Of a DNA stretch of 64,000 nucleotides, positions 34,617 through 43,604 are shown piece after piece; the stretch's first letter is position 1, and each line of letters starts with the position of its first letter. The notes under the pieces were generated by a model. The model was not told the DNA's origin. It saw only the letters and a program-made list of their open reading frames with translations, and searched no databases. The position numbers were made by a program, and so were the translations under genes. This stretch comes from Elizabethkingia sp. YR214 (GTDB lineage: Bacteria > Bacteroidota > Bacteroidia > Flavobacteriales > Weeksellaceae): assembly GCF_003058195.1 (NCBI RefSeq), contig NZ_QBUH01000002.1, positions 248,001 through 312,000 of the forward strand, given 5' to 3'.

Positions 34617-35030
34617 AAATTTTGTCTGAAGCTTTTCAAAAACCAAATGGTCTATGGGAAGCGGAAAAGGATTAGAAGCCGAAATGGGTAACCATTCGGC
34701 TTTTTCTATTTCGGTATCTATAATTCTGAAATTTTGCGGATCCGTAATTTTTACAAGGTAGTACACAGTGAGAAGTTGCTCATTGCTTCTGAATCTGGAT
34801 TGCATAAAGCCTTCCTGGGTATAAAAATGCTCCAGAATCTCTATTTTTACATTGAGCTCCTCCATAAATTCACGGTGAAGACAATCGGTAACTCCTTCCC
34901 CGAATTCCAATCCTCCTCCGGGTAGCTTTACCAGTTTCTCACCGGCATAACTTTCGAAAAGCGTTAATATTTTCTGATCTTCTATACATAAAGCATATAC
35001 CCGAATGTTGAATTTATCTATTTTTTCCAT
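34608..35030 (-). CDS. Nudix hydrolase
   Basis: A 140-aa protein with a complete Nudix box (GGLEFGEGVTDCLHREFMEE) that binds Mg and hydrolyses nucleoside-diphosphate-linked compounds. The substrate is unknown. Its start overlaps the end of mnmD by 13 nt, so the two are translationally coupled, and its end overlaps the convergent S1/P1 gene by 9 nt. Confidence 0.85.
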   Translation of the reverse strand: MEKIDKFNIRVYALCIEDQKILTLFESYAGEKLVKLPGGGLEFGEGVTDCLHREFMEELNVKIEILEHFYTQEGFMQSRFRSNEQLLTVYYLVKITDPQNFRIIDTEIEKAEWLPISASNPFPLPIDHLVFEKLQTKFLK

Positions 35031-35692
35031 GCGTTAATCATTTCTCGTTTACCCTTTGGTCCTTCTAATTTTTCAACTTCAAAGTTAAGCCCTTTTAGGA
35101 TACGTTGTAGACTTCCTTTGGAAGAATAGGTAGTGAATAAGCTCCCCGGTGCCATTTTTTCAGCAACCATTTTTACCAAAGGTTCTTCCCAAAGATCAGG
35201 TTGTACACGTGCACCGAAGCAATCGAAGTATACTAAGTCTATTGATGGCATTTCAATATCCTTGATATTATAGAAGTCTTCTTCGATTTTCTGAAGAAAG
35301 AAATCTTTTTCAATATTTTCTGATTTCCCCCAATCTGTGCTGTGAATTTTAGTAAAAGCATTCTTTACAAATTCATTTTCAAAGAATTTATCATACTCCA
35401 GACTGGTAGCTTCTTCTAATTTCAGGGGATATTTTTCTAAAGAATAGTAATTAATTTTATGACAAATGTCAGTTTTTAAATATTCATCTAATGTTACCAA
35501 AACGTTAAGTCCTGTTCCAAAACCAAGCTCTAGAATATTAATTTCATATTTTTTTAATCTGTTTATTCCGTTTTTAATAAACACATGTTTGGCTTCCTGT
35601 AATGCGCCGTGATGAGAGTGGTAAGTTTCGTCTAAGCTGCTTACATGTAGTGTTTTACTTCCGTCCTGCGTGGTTTTTAGACTTCTGAGCAT
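35018..35692 (-). CDS. mnmD: tRNA (5-methylaminomethyl-2-thiouridine) methyltransferase-like protein MnmD
   Basis: A 224-aa SAM-dependent methyltransferase corresponding to the methyltransferase half of MnmC, without the FAD oxidoreductase half. ILELGFGTGLNVLVTLDEYL is the SAM-binding loop, DLVYFDCFGARVQPDLWEEP the conserved catalytic region, and YSSKGSLQRIL follows. It finishes wobble uridine modification in tRNA. A -7 element lies 13 nt upstream of its start, and the divergent ilvE promoter is next to it. Confidence 0.85.
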   Translation of the reverse strand: MLRSLKTTQDGSKTLHVSSLDETYHSHHGALQEAKHVFIKNGINRLKKYEINILELGFGTGLNVLVTLDEYLKTDICHKINYYSLEKYPLKLEEATSLEYDKFFENEFVKNAFTKIHSTDWGKSENIEKDFFLQKIEEDFYNIKDIEMPSIDLVYFDCFGARVQPDLWEEPLVKMVAEKMAPGSLFTTYSSKGSLQRILKGLNFEVEKLEGPKGKREMINAWKK

Positions 35693-35705
35693 GAATATTT
35701 TTTAC

Positions 35706-35713
35706 CAAAGATA
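35706..35713 (-). promoter_or_regulatory. -7 element TATCTTTG (minus strand) for mnmD
   Basis: Plus strand CAAAGATA, exact TAnnTTTG, 13 nt from the mnmD ATG. Confidence 0.5.
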
Positions 35714-35720
35714 ATTAAAT

Positions 35721-35750
35721 TTTGGCTATTTGAAAAAATTGTTATATTTG
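35721..35750 (+). promoter_or_regulatory. ilvE promoter: TTTG, 18 bp, TATATTTG
   Basis: -33-like TTTG at 35721-35724, an 18-bp spacer and the -7 element TATATTTG at 35743-35750, 26 nt before the ATG. The best complete Bacteroidota promoter in the window. Confidence 0.65.
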
Positions 35751-35776
35751 TAATAATAATCTTTAAAAAATTAAAA

Positions 35777-36850
35777 ATGATAATTCAGAAAACTTCAGCA
35801 TCAAGAATCGATACTTTCGATAAAGACAATTTTTCATTCGGAACAACTTTCACAGACCATATGGTTGTATGTGAATACGAGGATGGAAAATGGGGAGATG
35901 TAAGAGTTATGCCTTATGGTCCGTTTCCTTTTACTCCAGCTATGATGGGGGTAAACTATGGACAGGCTTGCTTTGAAGGAATGAAAGCCTACAAGGACAA
36001 AGACGGAGATGTTTTCCTTTTCCGCCCGGAGAAGAACTTTGAAAGAATTAACAAATCTGCTAAGCGTTTAGCAATGCCAGAAGTAACTGAGGAGATGTTC
36101 CTTAAAGGGCTTGAAGCTCTTATGGATATTGACAGAGAGTGGATTCCTCAGGGAGATGGATTTTCATTATACATCAGACCGCTTATTTTCGCTACAGAAG
36201 AGGCGTTAAAGGCACGTAAGTCTGAAAAATATATGTTCGCAATTATAGCAACACCAGCTAAAGCTTATTATACAGCTCCGGTTTCTGTATTGATTTCAGA
36301 TTTCTATTCAAGAGCTGCTAATGGTGGAGTAGGATCTGCTAAGGCTGCAGGTAACTATGCAGGTGCTTTTTATCCTACAGATCTGGCTAATGAGCAAGGA
36401 TATGAACAGATTATCTGGACAGATGATGCTACACACAGTTATTTTGAAGAAAGTGGTACTATGAATGTTTTTGTACGTGTAGGAGATACAATCTATACAC
36501 CACCTACATCAGAAAGAATTCTGGATGGTGTAACACGTGACAGTTTTATTCAATTGGCCAAGAAAAGAGGAATTGAAGTAGTTGTAGATAAAGTACCTGT
36601 AGACTTTGTAATCAATGCTCACAAAGAGGGTACTTTAAAAGAAATATGGGGTGTAGGTACTGCTGTAGTAACCAGCCAGTTTGAAGCTATTGGTTACCAT
36701 GGTGAAAAGTTAATGTTGCCTGTGCTTTCTGAAGAGGAAAGCTATGCTGCAAGCCTTAAAAATGAATTAGTAGGAATTCAGTCTAACTTACTTGAAGATC
36801 CTTTCGGATGGAGAGTATTAGTTGGAGAAGGTGTAGCTGAAAAAGCATAA
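35777..36850 (+). CDS. ilvE: Branched-chain amino acid aminotransferase
   Basis: A 357-aa fold type IV PLP enzyme that makes or degrades Leu, Ile and Val. The PLP lysine is K189 in GSAKAAGNYAGAF. NYGQACFEGMKAYKD and EESGTMNVFV are the other conserved segments. Length matches the longer branched-chain aminotransferase type found in Bacteroidota. Single gene with its own promoter and terminator. Confidence 0.93.
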   Translation: MIIQKTSASRIDTFDKDNFSFGTTFTDHMVVCEYEDGKWGDVRVMPYGPFPFTPAMMGVNYGQACFEGMKAYKDKDGDVFLFRPEKNFERINKSAKRLAMPEVTEEMFLKGLEALMDIDREWIPQGDGFSLYIRPLIFATEEALKARKSEKYMFAIIATPAKAYYTAPVSVLISDFYSRAANGGVGSAKAAGNYAGAFYPTDLANEQGYEQIIWTDDATHSYFEESGTMNVFVRVGDTIYTPPTSERILDGVTRDSFIQLAKKRGIEVVVDKVPVDFVINAHKEGTLKEIWGVGTAVVTSQFEAIGYHGEKLMLPVLSEEESYAASLKNELVGIQSNLLEDPFGWRVLVGEGVAEKA

Positions 36851-36871
36851 TAATACTTTCTTATAAATAAT

Positions 36872-36903
36872 AAAAAGTCTTCCGATTTCGGAAGACTTTT
36901 TTT
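36872..36903. terminator. Terminator between ilvE and the opposing DoxX gene
   Basis: A perfect 14-bp stem AAAAAGTCTTCCGA / TCGGAAGACTTTTT with T residues after it and A residues before it, so it can serve both directions. Confidence 0.88.
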
Positions 36904-36919
36904 GTTAATCTAATTAGGA

Positions 36920-37342
36920 TTATTTTTTTCTAATCATATAGTCTATGCTATACTGATATTCTTGTTGTACTGCCAATAGAAATGCTCCGGCACTTCCTGC
37001 CCATACCGAATAATCTAGCGGTGCTTTTGCTCCTAATGCGACTGTCATAGATGCAGCAAAAATAAATAACAATATTCCGGATCCGAAAGCGGCGATCTTT
37101 GTTTTGTATCCTAGAATAAGCATAATGGGAAGTAATATTTCAAAAGATGTGGCTACATAGGCTGAGAAAATACTTAATATCTCCGGAAGGAAGAACGTGA
37201 GTTTTCTGGTGTAAATTTCAAAATTTTTCCAGTTTCCCCATGAAGAGTTTTCTCCCCAAAAACCGAATCTATCTGCTACTGCAGAAAGCATTGTTATGGA
37301 TATAGCTATTCTTAGAAATAATTGCTGAAACTGATTTTTCAT
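36920..37342 (-). CDS. DoxX family membrane protein
   Basis: A 140-aa protein with four predicted helices (residues about 6-24, 48-72, 82-104 and 112-126). The SYVATSFEILLPIMLILGYKTKIAAFGSG-like segment fits DoxX, where FE-x-x-LP-x-x-L is conserved. DoxX proteins take part in quinone or sulfur redox in some organisms, but the role here is unknown. Unrelated in sequence to the other DoxX-like gene at 11.9 kb beyond general fold. Confidence 0.68.
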   Translation of the reverse strand: MKNQFQQLFLRIAISITMLSAVADRFGFWGENSSWGNWKNFEIYTRKLTFFLPEILSIFSAYVATSFEILLPIMLILGYKTKIAAFGSGILLFIFAASMTVALGAKAPLDYSVWAGSAGAFLLAVQQEYQYSIDYMIRKK

Positions 37343-37532
37343 AGTTTTCTTTTCTTGTTTTTACGATATAGCAAAGTTCAGTTTTGTGTACTATAAAATT
37401 CTTAAACTGGTTTAAGAATAAATTTAATTAGATTTTCAAATTACTTTGGATGTTTATTTTTATTAATTTTAGGTTTATTGAAAAAATAATACCTAAACTT
37501 AATCATCATCAGATATAAACATAAATACAATA

Positions 37533-38147
37533 ATGAATAATCCACCAGATGATATTTTTCCTTTATCCGTTAAGGAAGCCCTTATCGGGTTTTATAAGTT
37601 CAACCGGCTAAATCTGTCTAAAGACTTTTCATCCCATTGTGTGAGAGTTTATATAGGTTGTATTTTGGCGCCTGTTCCAAATATAAATGCAAGACGGAAG
37701 TATTTAAAATTCCACGATATACATCATATTATAACAGAATATGGTATAGATAGAATCGGAGAAAGCGAAGTTAGTGCATGGGAATTGGGATCGAGAAGCT
37801 GCCGGAAGCCTATTGTTTCTGTAATGAATCTTTTCGCACTATCAACGGGCTTTATTTTGAGTCCAGCTAAAGTTACTAGTGCCTTTTATAGAGGATGTAG
37901 AAGTAGAAACCTTTATTATATGGCAGAGTCAGTATCTGAGGCTGAAATCGATGCTATAGATTTTACTGATATAAAATCCGGGCATCTTGAAATAAAACAA
38001 AATATTAAATATAAGTTTCTGAGACAGGTTGAATTCTCAGGGTATTTATTTATATCGATAGTAATACATGTCTTTATGCTAATTGCTGGTAAAGCATTAT
38101 TAATTGCTGAGAGTATCAAAAAGAAAATACAAAAAAGAAATAAATAG
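37533..38147 (+). CDS. COQ4-like protein with a HDxxHx11E motif and C-terminal membrane helix
   Basis: A 204-aa protein. H61-D62-x-x-H65, then eleven residues and E77, is exactly the zinc-binding signature of COQ4, which takes part in ubiquinone synthesis in mitochondria and proteobacteria. The residues around it (FHDIHHIITEYG, GESEVSAWELG) also resemble COQ4. A hydrophobic segment near 170-192 (YLFISIVIHVFMLIAG) suggests membrane attachment. Bacteroidota use menaquinone, so this is likely a paralogous function. The identification rests on one motif plus length and is moderate. Single gene with its own terminator. Confidence 0.5.
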   Translation: MNNPPDDIFPLSVKEALIGFYKFNRLNLSKDFSSHCVRVYIGCILAPVPNINARRKYLKFHDIHHIITEYGIDRIGESEVSAWELGSRSCRKPIVSVMNLFALSTGFILSPAKVTSAFYRGCRSRNLYYMAESVSEAEIDAIDFTDIKSGHLEIKQNIKYKFLRQVEFSGYLFISIVIHVFMLIAGKALLIAESIKKKIQKRNK

Positions 38148-38168
38148 GTGGTACTTATACCTAATACA

Positions 38169-38199
38169 TACCTTATAGATTTTTGAAATCTATAAGGTA
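38169..38199. terminator. Bidirectional terminator between the COQ4-like gene and prmC
   Basis: Perfect 14-bp stem TACCTTATAGATTT / AAATCTATAAGGTA around a TTG loop, lying between convergent genes. Confidence 0.85.
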
Positions 38200-38206
38200 T
38201 TATTAT

Positions 38207-39046
38207 TTATTTTCTCCCCCAGATCATTCGGTCATTATCCGAAATATCTTTTAGAAGATAAACTTCAGACAATTTATTTTTGTATAGCTCCAATGTTTCG
38301 GGGCCTAGTTTCTGATTGATTTCCAGAAAAACATAACCGTTGTCTGTAAGCTTGTTCTCTGTGTCGTTAGCAATCTTACGATAAAAAGCTAATACATCAT
38401 TTTGTGGCGCAAACAACGCCATCATAGGCTCAAAATCTTTTACACTATTTTCTATATCAACTTCCTCTTCGGCGCCAATATAAGGCGGATTGCTGATGAT
38501 AACATCAAAAACTTCTGATATATCTGTATTCAGATAATCTTGTTGGATAAAATGAATATTGATGTTGTGGAGTGTTGCATTTTTCTTTGCTATTTCCAGT
38601 GCTTTTTCGGAATAATCCAGTGCATAAACATTTGCTTGTTTAAGATGTTTGGCTACGGTAATAGCAATGCAGCCTGATCCGGTGCCAATATCCAGAATTT
38701 TTAGTTTTTTATCAGTAGGAAGTTTATCTAAAATAACTTTGATAAGCTCTTCTGTTTCCGGACGCGGAATCAGAACGTTTTCATTAACAAGAAATTCTTC
38801 TCCATAGAAATATGCTTTTCCTAATATCTGCTGATAAGGTTTACCAGATTTTAGTTGCTCTAATGCCTGTGTAAATTGTAATTCCTGTGGATTATCTATA
38901 TTCTGATCAGTATACATTTTTAACTGAATACTATTGTACTGAAGGTATTCTTCAGCTAAATAAGTGAACAGTTTCTGGATTTCACTTTCCGAATATAGTA
39001 ATGTCAGCTCTTTTGAATATAGCTGTTGTAGTTCCTGAATTTTCAA
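38207..39046 (-). CDS. prmC: Peptide chain release factor N5-glutamine methyltransferase
   Basis: A 279-aa methyltransferase that modifies the GGQ glutamine of release factors. The SAM-binding motif is LDIGTGSGCIAITVAKHL and the catalytic NPPY is in ISNPPYIGAEEEVD. The N-terminal helical domain contains GKPYQQILGKAYFYGEEF and NVLIPRPETEEL. It is the last gene in the operon sua5-yaaA-prmC, which groups translation quality functions. Confidence 0.93.
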   Translation of the reverse strand: MKIQELQQLYSKELTLLYSESEIQKLFTYLAEEYLQYNSIQLKMYTDQNIDNPQELQFTQALEQLKSGKPYQQILGKAYFYGEEFLVNENVLIPRPETEELIKVILDKLPTDKKLKILDIGTGSGCIAITVAKHLKQANVYALDYSEKALEIAKKNATLHNINIHFIQQDYLNTDISEVFDVIISNPPYIGAEEEVDIENSVKDFEPMMALFAPQNDVLAFYRKIANDTENKLTDNGYVFLEINQKLGPETLELYKNKLSEVYLLKDISDNDRMIWGRK

Positions 39047-39049
39047 TGC

Positions 39050-39808
39050 TTATCGGGTAAAAATAAAATGATGTTCAGTAGAAAGCTTGTCATTGAAGAG
39101 ATAACCTTCCAGATTGAAAGCTTTCACGTCATCGAGTTTCTCAATATTATTTTGGGCGCAAAATCTGGAAACAAGTCCACGGGCATGTTTTGTATAAACA
39201 ACTATGTTTTTATTCTTGCCCTCTCTTTCTTCATAGAAATCGAATTCGATAACCGGAGCTTTTAGTTTCTTTTTGTTTACAACTTTAGAATACTCATTAC
39301 TGGCCAGATTAAGAACAAAATCTTTGGCTTTTAGCTGATGGTTTATTTCATCTGTCACTTTATCTGCCCAAAAGCCATAAAGGTTTTTGTAGTTCTCAAA
39401 GCTGAAGCCACAACCCATCTCCAGTCTGTACAGCATTATTTTATCAGAAGGCTTCAATAAACCGTAAAGCCCGGATAGCATTCTTAAATTCTTTTGTAGG
39501 AAGTCTACAGCATTTTTATCCAGAGTCTTCACATTTAATCCGCGGTATACTTCACCTGCAAAAGCAAAAAGAGCAGATGTAGAGTTTTTAGTTGTTGGCT
39601 TTGTTGTCCAGTTTTGGTTTCTTTCCCAGTTTTCGTTAGCCAGCTTATCTGAAATATGCATAAGATCCTTAATAAATTTAGGATCTTTCTCTTTTAAATA
39701 TTTCTGGATATGTGCTGCTTCTTCTATAAATTTTGGTGTGCTAGCCTTGAGCATATCGGTTTTATTCTCGATATTCATAAGCTTAGCCGGAGAAATAAGT
39801 ATCTTCAT
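39050..39808 (-). CDS. yaaA: Peroxide stress protein YaaA
   Basis: A 252-aa member of the DUF328/UPF0246 family. Conserved segments are MKILISPAKLM at the N-terminus, FAFAGEVYRGL, LRMLSGLYGLLKPSD, and the VVYTKHARGLVSRF region. In E. coli the protein lowers free iron under peroxide stress. It is between sua5 (8 nt) and prmC (3 nt) in one transcription unit. Confidence 0.9.
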   Translation of the reverse strand: MKILISPAKLMNIENKTDMLKASTPKFIEEAAHIQKYLKEKDPKFIKDLMHISDKLANENWERNQNWTTKPTTKNSTSALFAFAGEVYRGLNVKTLDKNAVDFLQKNLRMLSGLYGLLKPSDKIMLYRLEMGCGFSFENYKNLYGFWADKVTDEINHQLKAKDFVLNLASNEYSKVVNKKKLKAPVIEFDFYEEREGKNKNIVVYTKHARGLVSRFCAQNNIEKLDDVKAFNLEGYLFNDKLSTEHHFIFTR

Positions 39809-39816
39809 GTTTGTCT

Positions 39817-40434
39817 TTAATCTTCAAAATTTCCTTTTCCTTCTCTTACGACTTCAGGGATACCTTGTGTAAGGTCTACTATTGTAGATGCTTTGTTGTC
39901 ACCATATCCTGAGTCTATAACAATATCTACAAGATGATCATATTTTTCAGCTATCAGCTCCGGATCGGTGGTGTATTCTATAACATCATCGTCATCTTTA
40001 ATAGAAGTAGAGGCGATAGGGTGTCCCAATTTGGAAACAATAAGTTGTGGAATGGAATGATCCGGAACCCGGATTCCTATGGTTTTTTGCCCTTTATATG
40101 CTAGGGGTAAAGTTTTGTTGGCTTCCATAATAAATGTGAAAGGACCAGGTAAATAATGCTTTAATAATCTGAATGTAGCCGTATCTATAGGTCTGGTAAA
40201 TTCAGACAAATGGCTAAGGTCATTACAGATAATGGAAAAATGAGCCTTCTCTAATTTAACTCCTTTTATCTGTGCCAGCTTTTCCATAGCTTTTATGTCA
40301 AAGATATTACAGCCCAAAGCATAAACAGTGTCCGAAGGATAAATAATAAGGCCACCATTATCCAGTGTTTTTACAACTTCCTGAATAAGATTTTCCTGTG
40401 GATTTTCCGGATAAATTCTTAAAATTTTTGCCAT
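39817..40434 (-). CDS. L-threonylcarbamoyladenylate synthase (Sua5/YciO/YrdC)
   Basis: A 205-aa enzyme that makes threonylcarbamoyl-AMP for the t6A modification of tRNA. It has the YrdC-domain segments GGLIIYPSDTVYALGC, the KxR-type KAHFSIICNDLS, YLPGPFTFIME, and IGIRVPDH. Length is that of YrdC/YciO proteins without the extra Sua5 domain. First gene of the sua5-yaaA-prmC operon. A -7 element ends only 4 nt before the start, suggesting a leaderless message. Confidence 0.88.
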   Translation of the reverse strand: MAKILRIYPENPQENLIQEVVKTLDNGGLIIYPSDTVYALGCNIFDIKAMEKLAQIKGVKLEKAHFSIICNDLSHLSEFTRPIDTATFRLLKHYLPGPFTFIMEANKTLPLAYKGQKTIGIRVPDHSIPQLIVSKLGHPIASTSIKDDDDVIEYTTDPELIAEKYDHLVDIVIDSGYGDNKASTIVDLTQGIPEVVREGKGNFED

Positions 40435-40438
40435 GTAA

Positions 40439-40446
40439 CAAAGTTA
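40439..40446 (-). promoter_or_regulatory. -7 element TAACTTTG (minus strand) four bases before the YrdC gene
   Basis: Plus strand CAAAGTTA; exact TAnnTTTG, 4 nt from the ATG. Confidence 0.55.
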
Positions 40447-40583
40447 AGCATTTTTATTTCTGAAAAAGATAGCTCTTTTATTAAGAATATGTATTATTTC
40501 TTGTGTTTTCATCAATCATAGTACCTGTTTTTATGGGGAATTTCCTAATTTTAGCACTTTGTTAAAACTAATAGTGTTATAAT

Positions 40584-43457
40584 ATGAAATTAAAATTCAT
40601 TCTCTCATCTGTATTGGTGGCGGGGTCGGTTTGTGCATTTGCACAGAAGAAACCATTAGACCATTCGGTATACGATGGCTGGCAGTCGGTGGGAAGCCGG
40701 AAAATTTCTAATGACGGAAAATGGGTCGGATACAATATTGATCCACAGGAAGGAAACTCGAAATTGTATCTATCTTCCCCAAAATCTAAAAGCTCACTTG
40801 AATTTCCAAGAGGAAGTAAACTAGCTTTCACCAATGATTCTAAATTTGCTTTATTCTCCATCAAACCTTTCTTTAAAGATATTAAGGCAGTAAAGGACAA
40901 AAAACTGAAGAAAGATAAACTGGCAAAAGATACATTGGGTATTGTAAATCTATTCACTCAGAAAATTGAGAAAATACCGAATGTGCAATCCTTTAAATCT
41001 CCGGAAAAGGGAGGAGCGTGGATGGCTTACCTGATGGAGAACATAAAAGATAAGACGGCTACACCTGATACTAAAGACGATGATGCAGATGATAAGAAAG
41101 ATGATGATGCGAATGCAAAGCCATCGGATCTTATCCTTGTAAATCTTTTGACGGGAAAGAAAGTAACTTATGAAAATGTAGTCCGCTATCAGTTTAGTGA
41201 AAACGGGAAGCAGTTGATGTTTGTAACTCAGAAACCCGAAGATAAGGACAAGGATAAAAAAGACAATAAGAAGCCTGAGAAGAAAGATAAGTCTGCTCCG
41301 GTTAAATATGCTTTGCAAACAGTAAACTGGGTAGATGTTGAGAAAGGAACAGTAAACAAGCTGACAGAAGGCGAAGGTAATTTCTCTCAACTTACATTTG
41401 ATGAATTAGGGAATAAGCTGGCTTTCATCGGAACTTTATCTGCCAAAAATGATCTGGTAAAAGATTATCAGCTGTATTATTTTTCTCAGAATGCAAAGAA
41501 AGCAGTTGTAAATAATCAGCATACTAATTTGCCAAAAGGCTGGGTTGTTTCTGAAAACAGAGCACCGATATTTAGTAAAAACGGGAAACAGCTTTATTTC
41601 GGGATAGCGCCAAAGCCAATTGCAAAGGATACTACATTAATAGCGAATGATCATGCAATAGTCGATGTATGGAATTATAAAGATGATTACATACAGACAA
41701 CTCAATTGAAAAATATGGGTAAAGATCTGAAAAAATCTTTCGGAGCAGTATTCCAAACGGACAAGCCAGAGGTATTCCGCAGTCTGGGTGATGATAGCAC
41801 AGATACGATAAGATTGGTTAATGAAGGTAATGCTTCTTATGTTTTAGGTTCTACGAATAAAGGATCCAGAATCCAGTCACAATGGGAGGGAGCGGATAGA
41901 AAAACATATTACCTTATTGATAACATCAACGGAAATACTACAGAGGTTGTAAAAGAACTGAATGGTAATGCTGTAGCATCTCCTCTGGGTAAATATATTG
42001 TTTATTTTGACAGAGAGAAAGGGAACTGGTACAGCTATAGTGTGGCAACAAAAACTACAACTCAGCTGAATAAGAACCTGAGTGTTTCTTTTACAGATGA
42101 AGAATTTGATATGCCGGATAAGCCATACGCTTACGGGATCGCTTCATGGACGGATAATGATGAATCTGTTATCATCAAAGATCGTTATGACCTTTGGGAA
42201 TTCTTCTTAAACGGTAAGAAAGCACCAAGAAACATTACTAATTCTTATGGAAGAACACATAAGATTACTTTCGATACTTATAATCTTGATAAGGATATAA
42301 AAAGCCTGAACAGAAAGAAGCAAATGTATATTTCAGCTTTTAACAATGTTACGAAAGCAGATGGTATTTACGAAACTTCAATATTATCCGGTAAAGATCC
42401 TAAAGAAGTATATATGGGTGATATCTGGGGCTTTAAAACATTAATGAAGGCTAAAAATGCAGAAGAGTATATCTTTACTAAAGAATCTTATGCAAAGTCT
42501 CCAAATCTTTTTGCTTCTTCAGATTTTAAAGAACAAACTCAGCTTTCCAATACAAACCCTCAACAGGCTCAGTATAACTGGGGGACAGATGAGCTTGTAA
42601 ACTGGACAACACCAAAAGGATATCAGTCTACAGGTGTTTTATTCAAGCCGGAAAACTTTGATCCAAACAAGAAGTATCCTATGATTGTTTACTTCTACGA
42701 GAAATTATCTGAGAATTTAAACAGATATGTAGCTCCGGCTCCAACACCGTCGCGCCTGAATATTTCTTATTTTGTAAGCAACGGGTATTTGGTCTTTACA
42801 CCGGATATTTCCTATAATGAGGATGGACATCCGGGAAGATTTGCTGTGGAATATATCAATTCCGGAGTAGAGTACCTGAAGAAGAATCCTTGGGTAGACG
42901 GACAACACATCGGTATACAAGGGCAAAGCTGGGGTGGTTATCAGGTAACTCACCTTATTACGCAAACTGATATGTATGCTGCTGCGTGGGCTGGTGCTCC
43001 TGTGGCAAATATGACTTCGGCTTATGGGGGAATTCGTTGGGGATCGGGAATGAACAGACAGTTCCAGTATGAAAAATCTCAAAGTAGAATAGGGAAGTCT
43101 CTATGGGAAGCAAGAGATTTATATATTGAAAACTCTCCTTTATTCCATTTCGATAAAGTAAATACCCCTGTAGTGGTAATGGCTAATGATAAAGATGGTG
43201 CAGTGCCATGGTATCAGGGAATCGAAATGTTTACAGCGTTAAGAAGATTAGGTAAGCCGGTATGGATGCTTAATTATAATGGTGACGATCATAACCTGAT
43301 CAAGCGTCAGAACAGAAAAGATATTCAGATTAGAGAACAGCAGTTCTTCGATTATTACCTGAAAGGGGCAAAAGCTCCGGCATGGATGACGAAAGGTATT
43401 CCTGCAACAATGAAAGGTAAAGACTGGGGATTTGATCTGACAGATGAAAAGCCTTAA
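40584..43457 (+). CDS. S9 family peptidase (prolyl oligopeptidase-type), exported
   Basis: A 957-aa serine peptidase with a signal peptide ending AFA-Q (residues 1-20), a beta-propeller of about 700 residues and a C-terminal alpha/beta hydrolase domain. The catalytic serine is S782 in GQSWGGYQV, with an aspartate expected in MANDKDGAVPW and a histidine in GDDHNLIK. Two Lys/Asp-rich inserts lie in the propeller (about 155-180 and 218-239). It probably degrades peptides in the periplasm. Single gene, ended by a terminator. Confidence 0.88.
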   Translation: MKLKFILSSVLVAGSVCAFAQKKPLDHSVYDGWQSVGSRKISNDGKWVGYNIDPQEGNSKLYLSSPKSKSSLEFPRGSKLAFTNDSKFALFSIKPFFKDIKAVKDKKLKKDKLAKDTLGIVNLFTQKIEKIPNVQSFKSPEKGGAWMAYLMENIKDKTATPDTKDDDADDKKDDDANAKPSDLILVNLLTGKKVTYENVVRYQFSENGKQLMFVTQKPEDKDKDKKDNKKPEKKDKSAPVKYALQTVNWVDVEKGTVNKLTEGEGNFSQLTFDELGNKLAFIGTLSAKNDLVKDYQLYYFSQNAKKAVVNNQHTNLPKGWVVSENRAPIFSKNGKQLYFGIAPKPIAKDTTLIANDHAIVDVWNYKDDYIQTTQLKNMGKDLKKSFGAVFQTDKPEVFRSLGDDSTDTIRLVNEGNASYVLGSTNKGSRIQSQWEGADRKTYYLIDNINGNTTEVVKELNGNAVASPLGKYIVYFDREKGNWYSYSVATKTTTQLNKNLSVSFTDEEFDMPDKPYAYGIASWTDNDESVIIKDRYDLWEFFLNGKKAPRNITNSYGRTHKITFDTYNLDKDIKSLNRKKQMYISAFNNVTKADGIYETSILSGKDPKEVYMGDIWGFKTLMKAKNAEEYIFTKESYAKSPNLFASSDFKEQTQLSNTNPQQAQYNWGTDELVNWTTPKGYQSTGVLFKPENFDPNKKYPMIVYFYEKLSENLNRYVAPAPTPSRLNISYFVSNGYLVFTPDISYNEDGHPGRFAVEYINSGVEYLKKNPWVDGQHIGIQGQSWGGYQVTHLITQTDMYAAAWAGAPVANMTSAYGGIRWGSGMNRQFQYEKSQSRIGKSLWEARDLYIENSPLFHFDKVNTPVVVMANDKDGAVPWYQGIEMFTALRRLGKPVWMLNYNGDDHNLIKRQNRKDIQIREQQFFDYYLKGAKAPAWMTKGIPATMKGKDWGFDLTDEKP

Positions 43458-43478
43458 TCAAGGATTAAATAATATAAG

Positions 43479-43507
43479 AAAAGCTCCGGTATAATCGGAG
43501 TTTTTTT
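43479..43507 (+). terminator. Rho-independent terminator after the S9 peptidase
   Basis: Stem AAAA(G)CTCCG / CGGAGTTTT with a T7 run. Confidence 0.78.
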
Positions 43508-43544
43508 ATTTTTAACAAACTTTATGATGAAAAAAATATTATGT

Positions 43545-43559
43545 TAAACAATTTGTTTA
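43545..43559 (+). promoter_or_regulatory. 15-bp palindrome upstream of the GG-leader peptide gene
   Basis: TAAACAA-T-TTGTTTA is a perfect palindrome, 45 nt before the ATG at 43605. It may be an operator or merely chance in an AT-rich stretch. Confidence 0.3.
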
Positions 43560-43604
43560 TGTGTAATATTTAATTTTAAGAGACTAATCATTAAAATTTT
43601 AAAA

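Noticed and set aside
40577-41390. Two minus-strand ORFs (126 and 146 aa) inside the S9 peptidase
   Set aside because: Both are antisense to a clear coding sequence with signal peptide and propeller; no family match.
42717-43082. 121-aa minus-strand ORF in the S9 catalytic domain
   Set aside because: Antisense to the catalytic serine region; composition is typical of a shadow frame.
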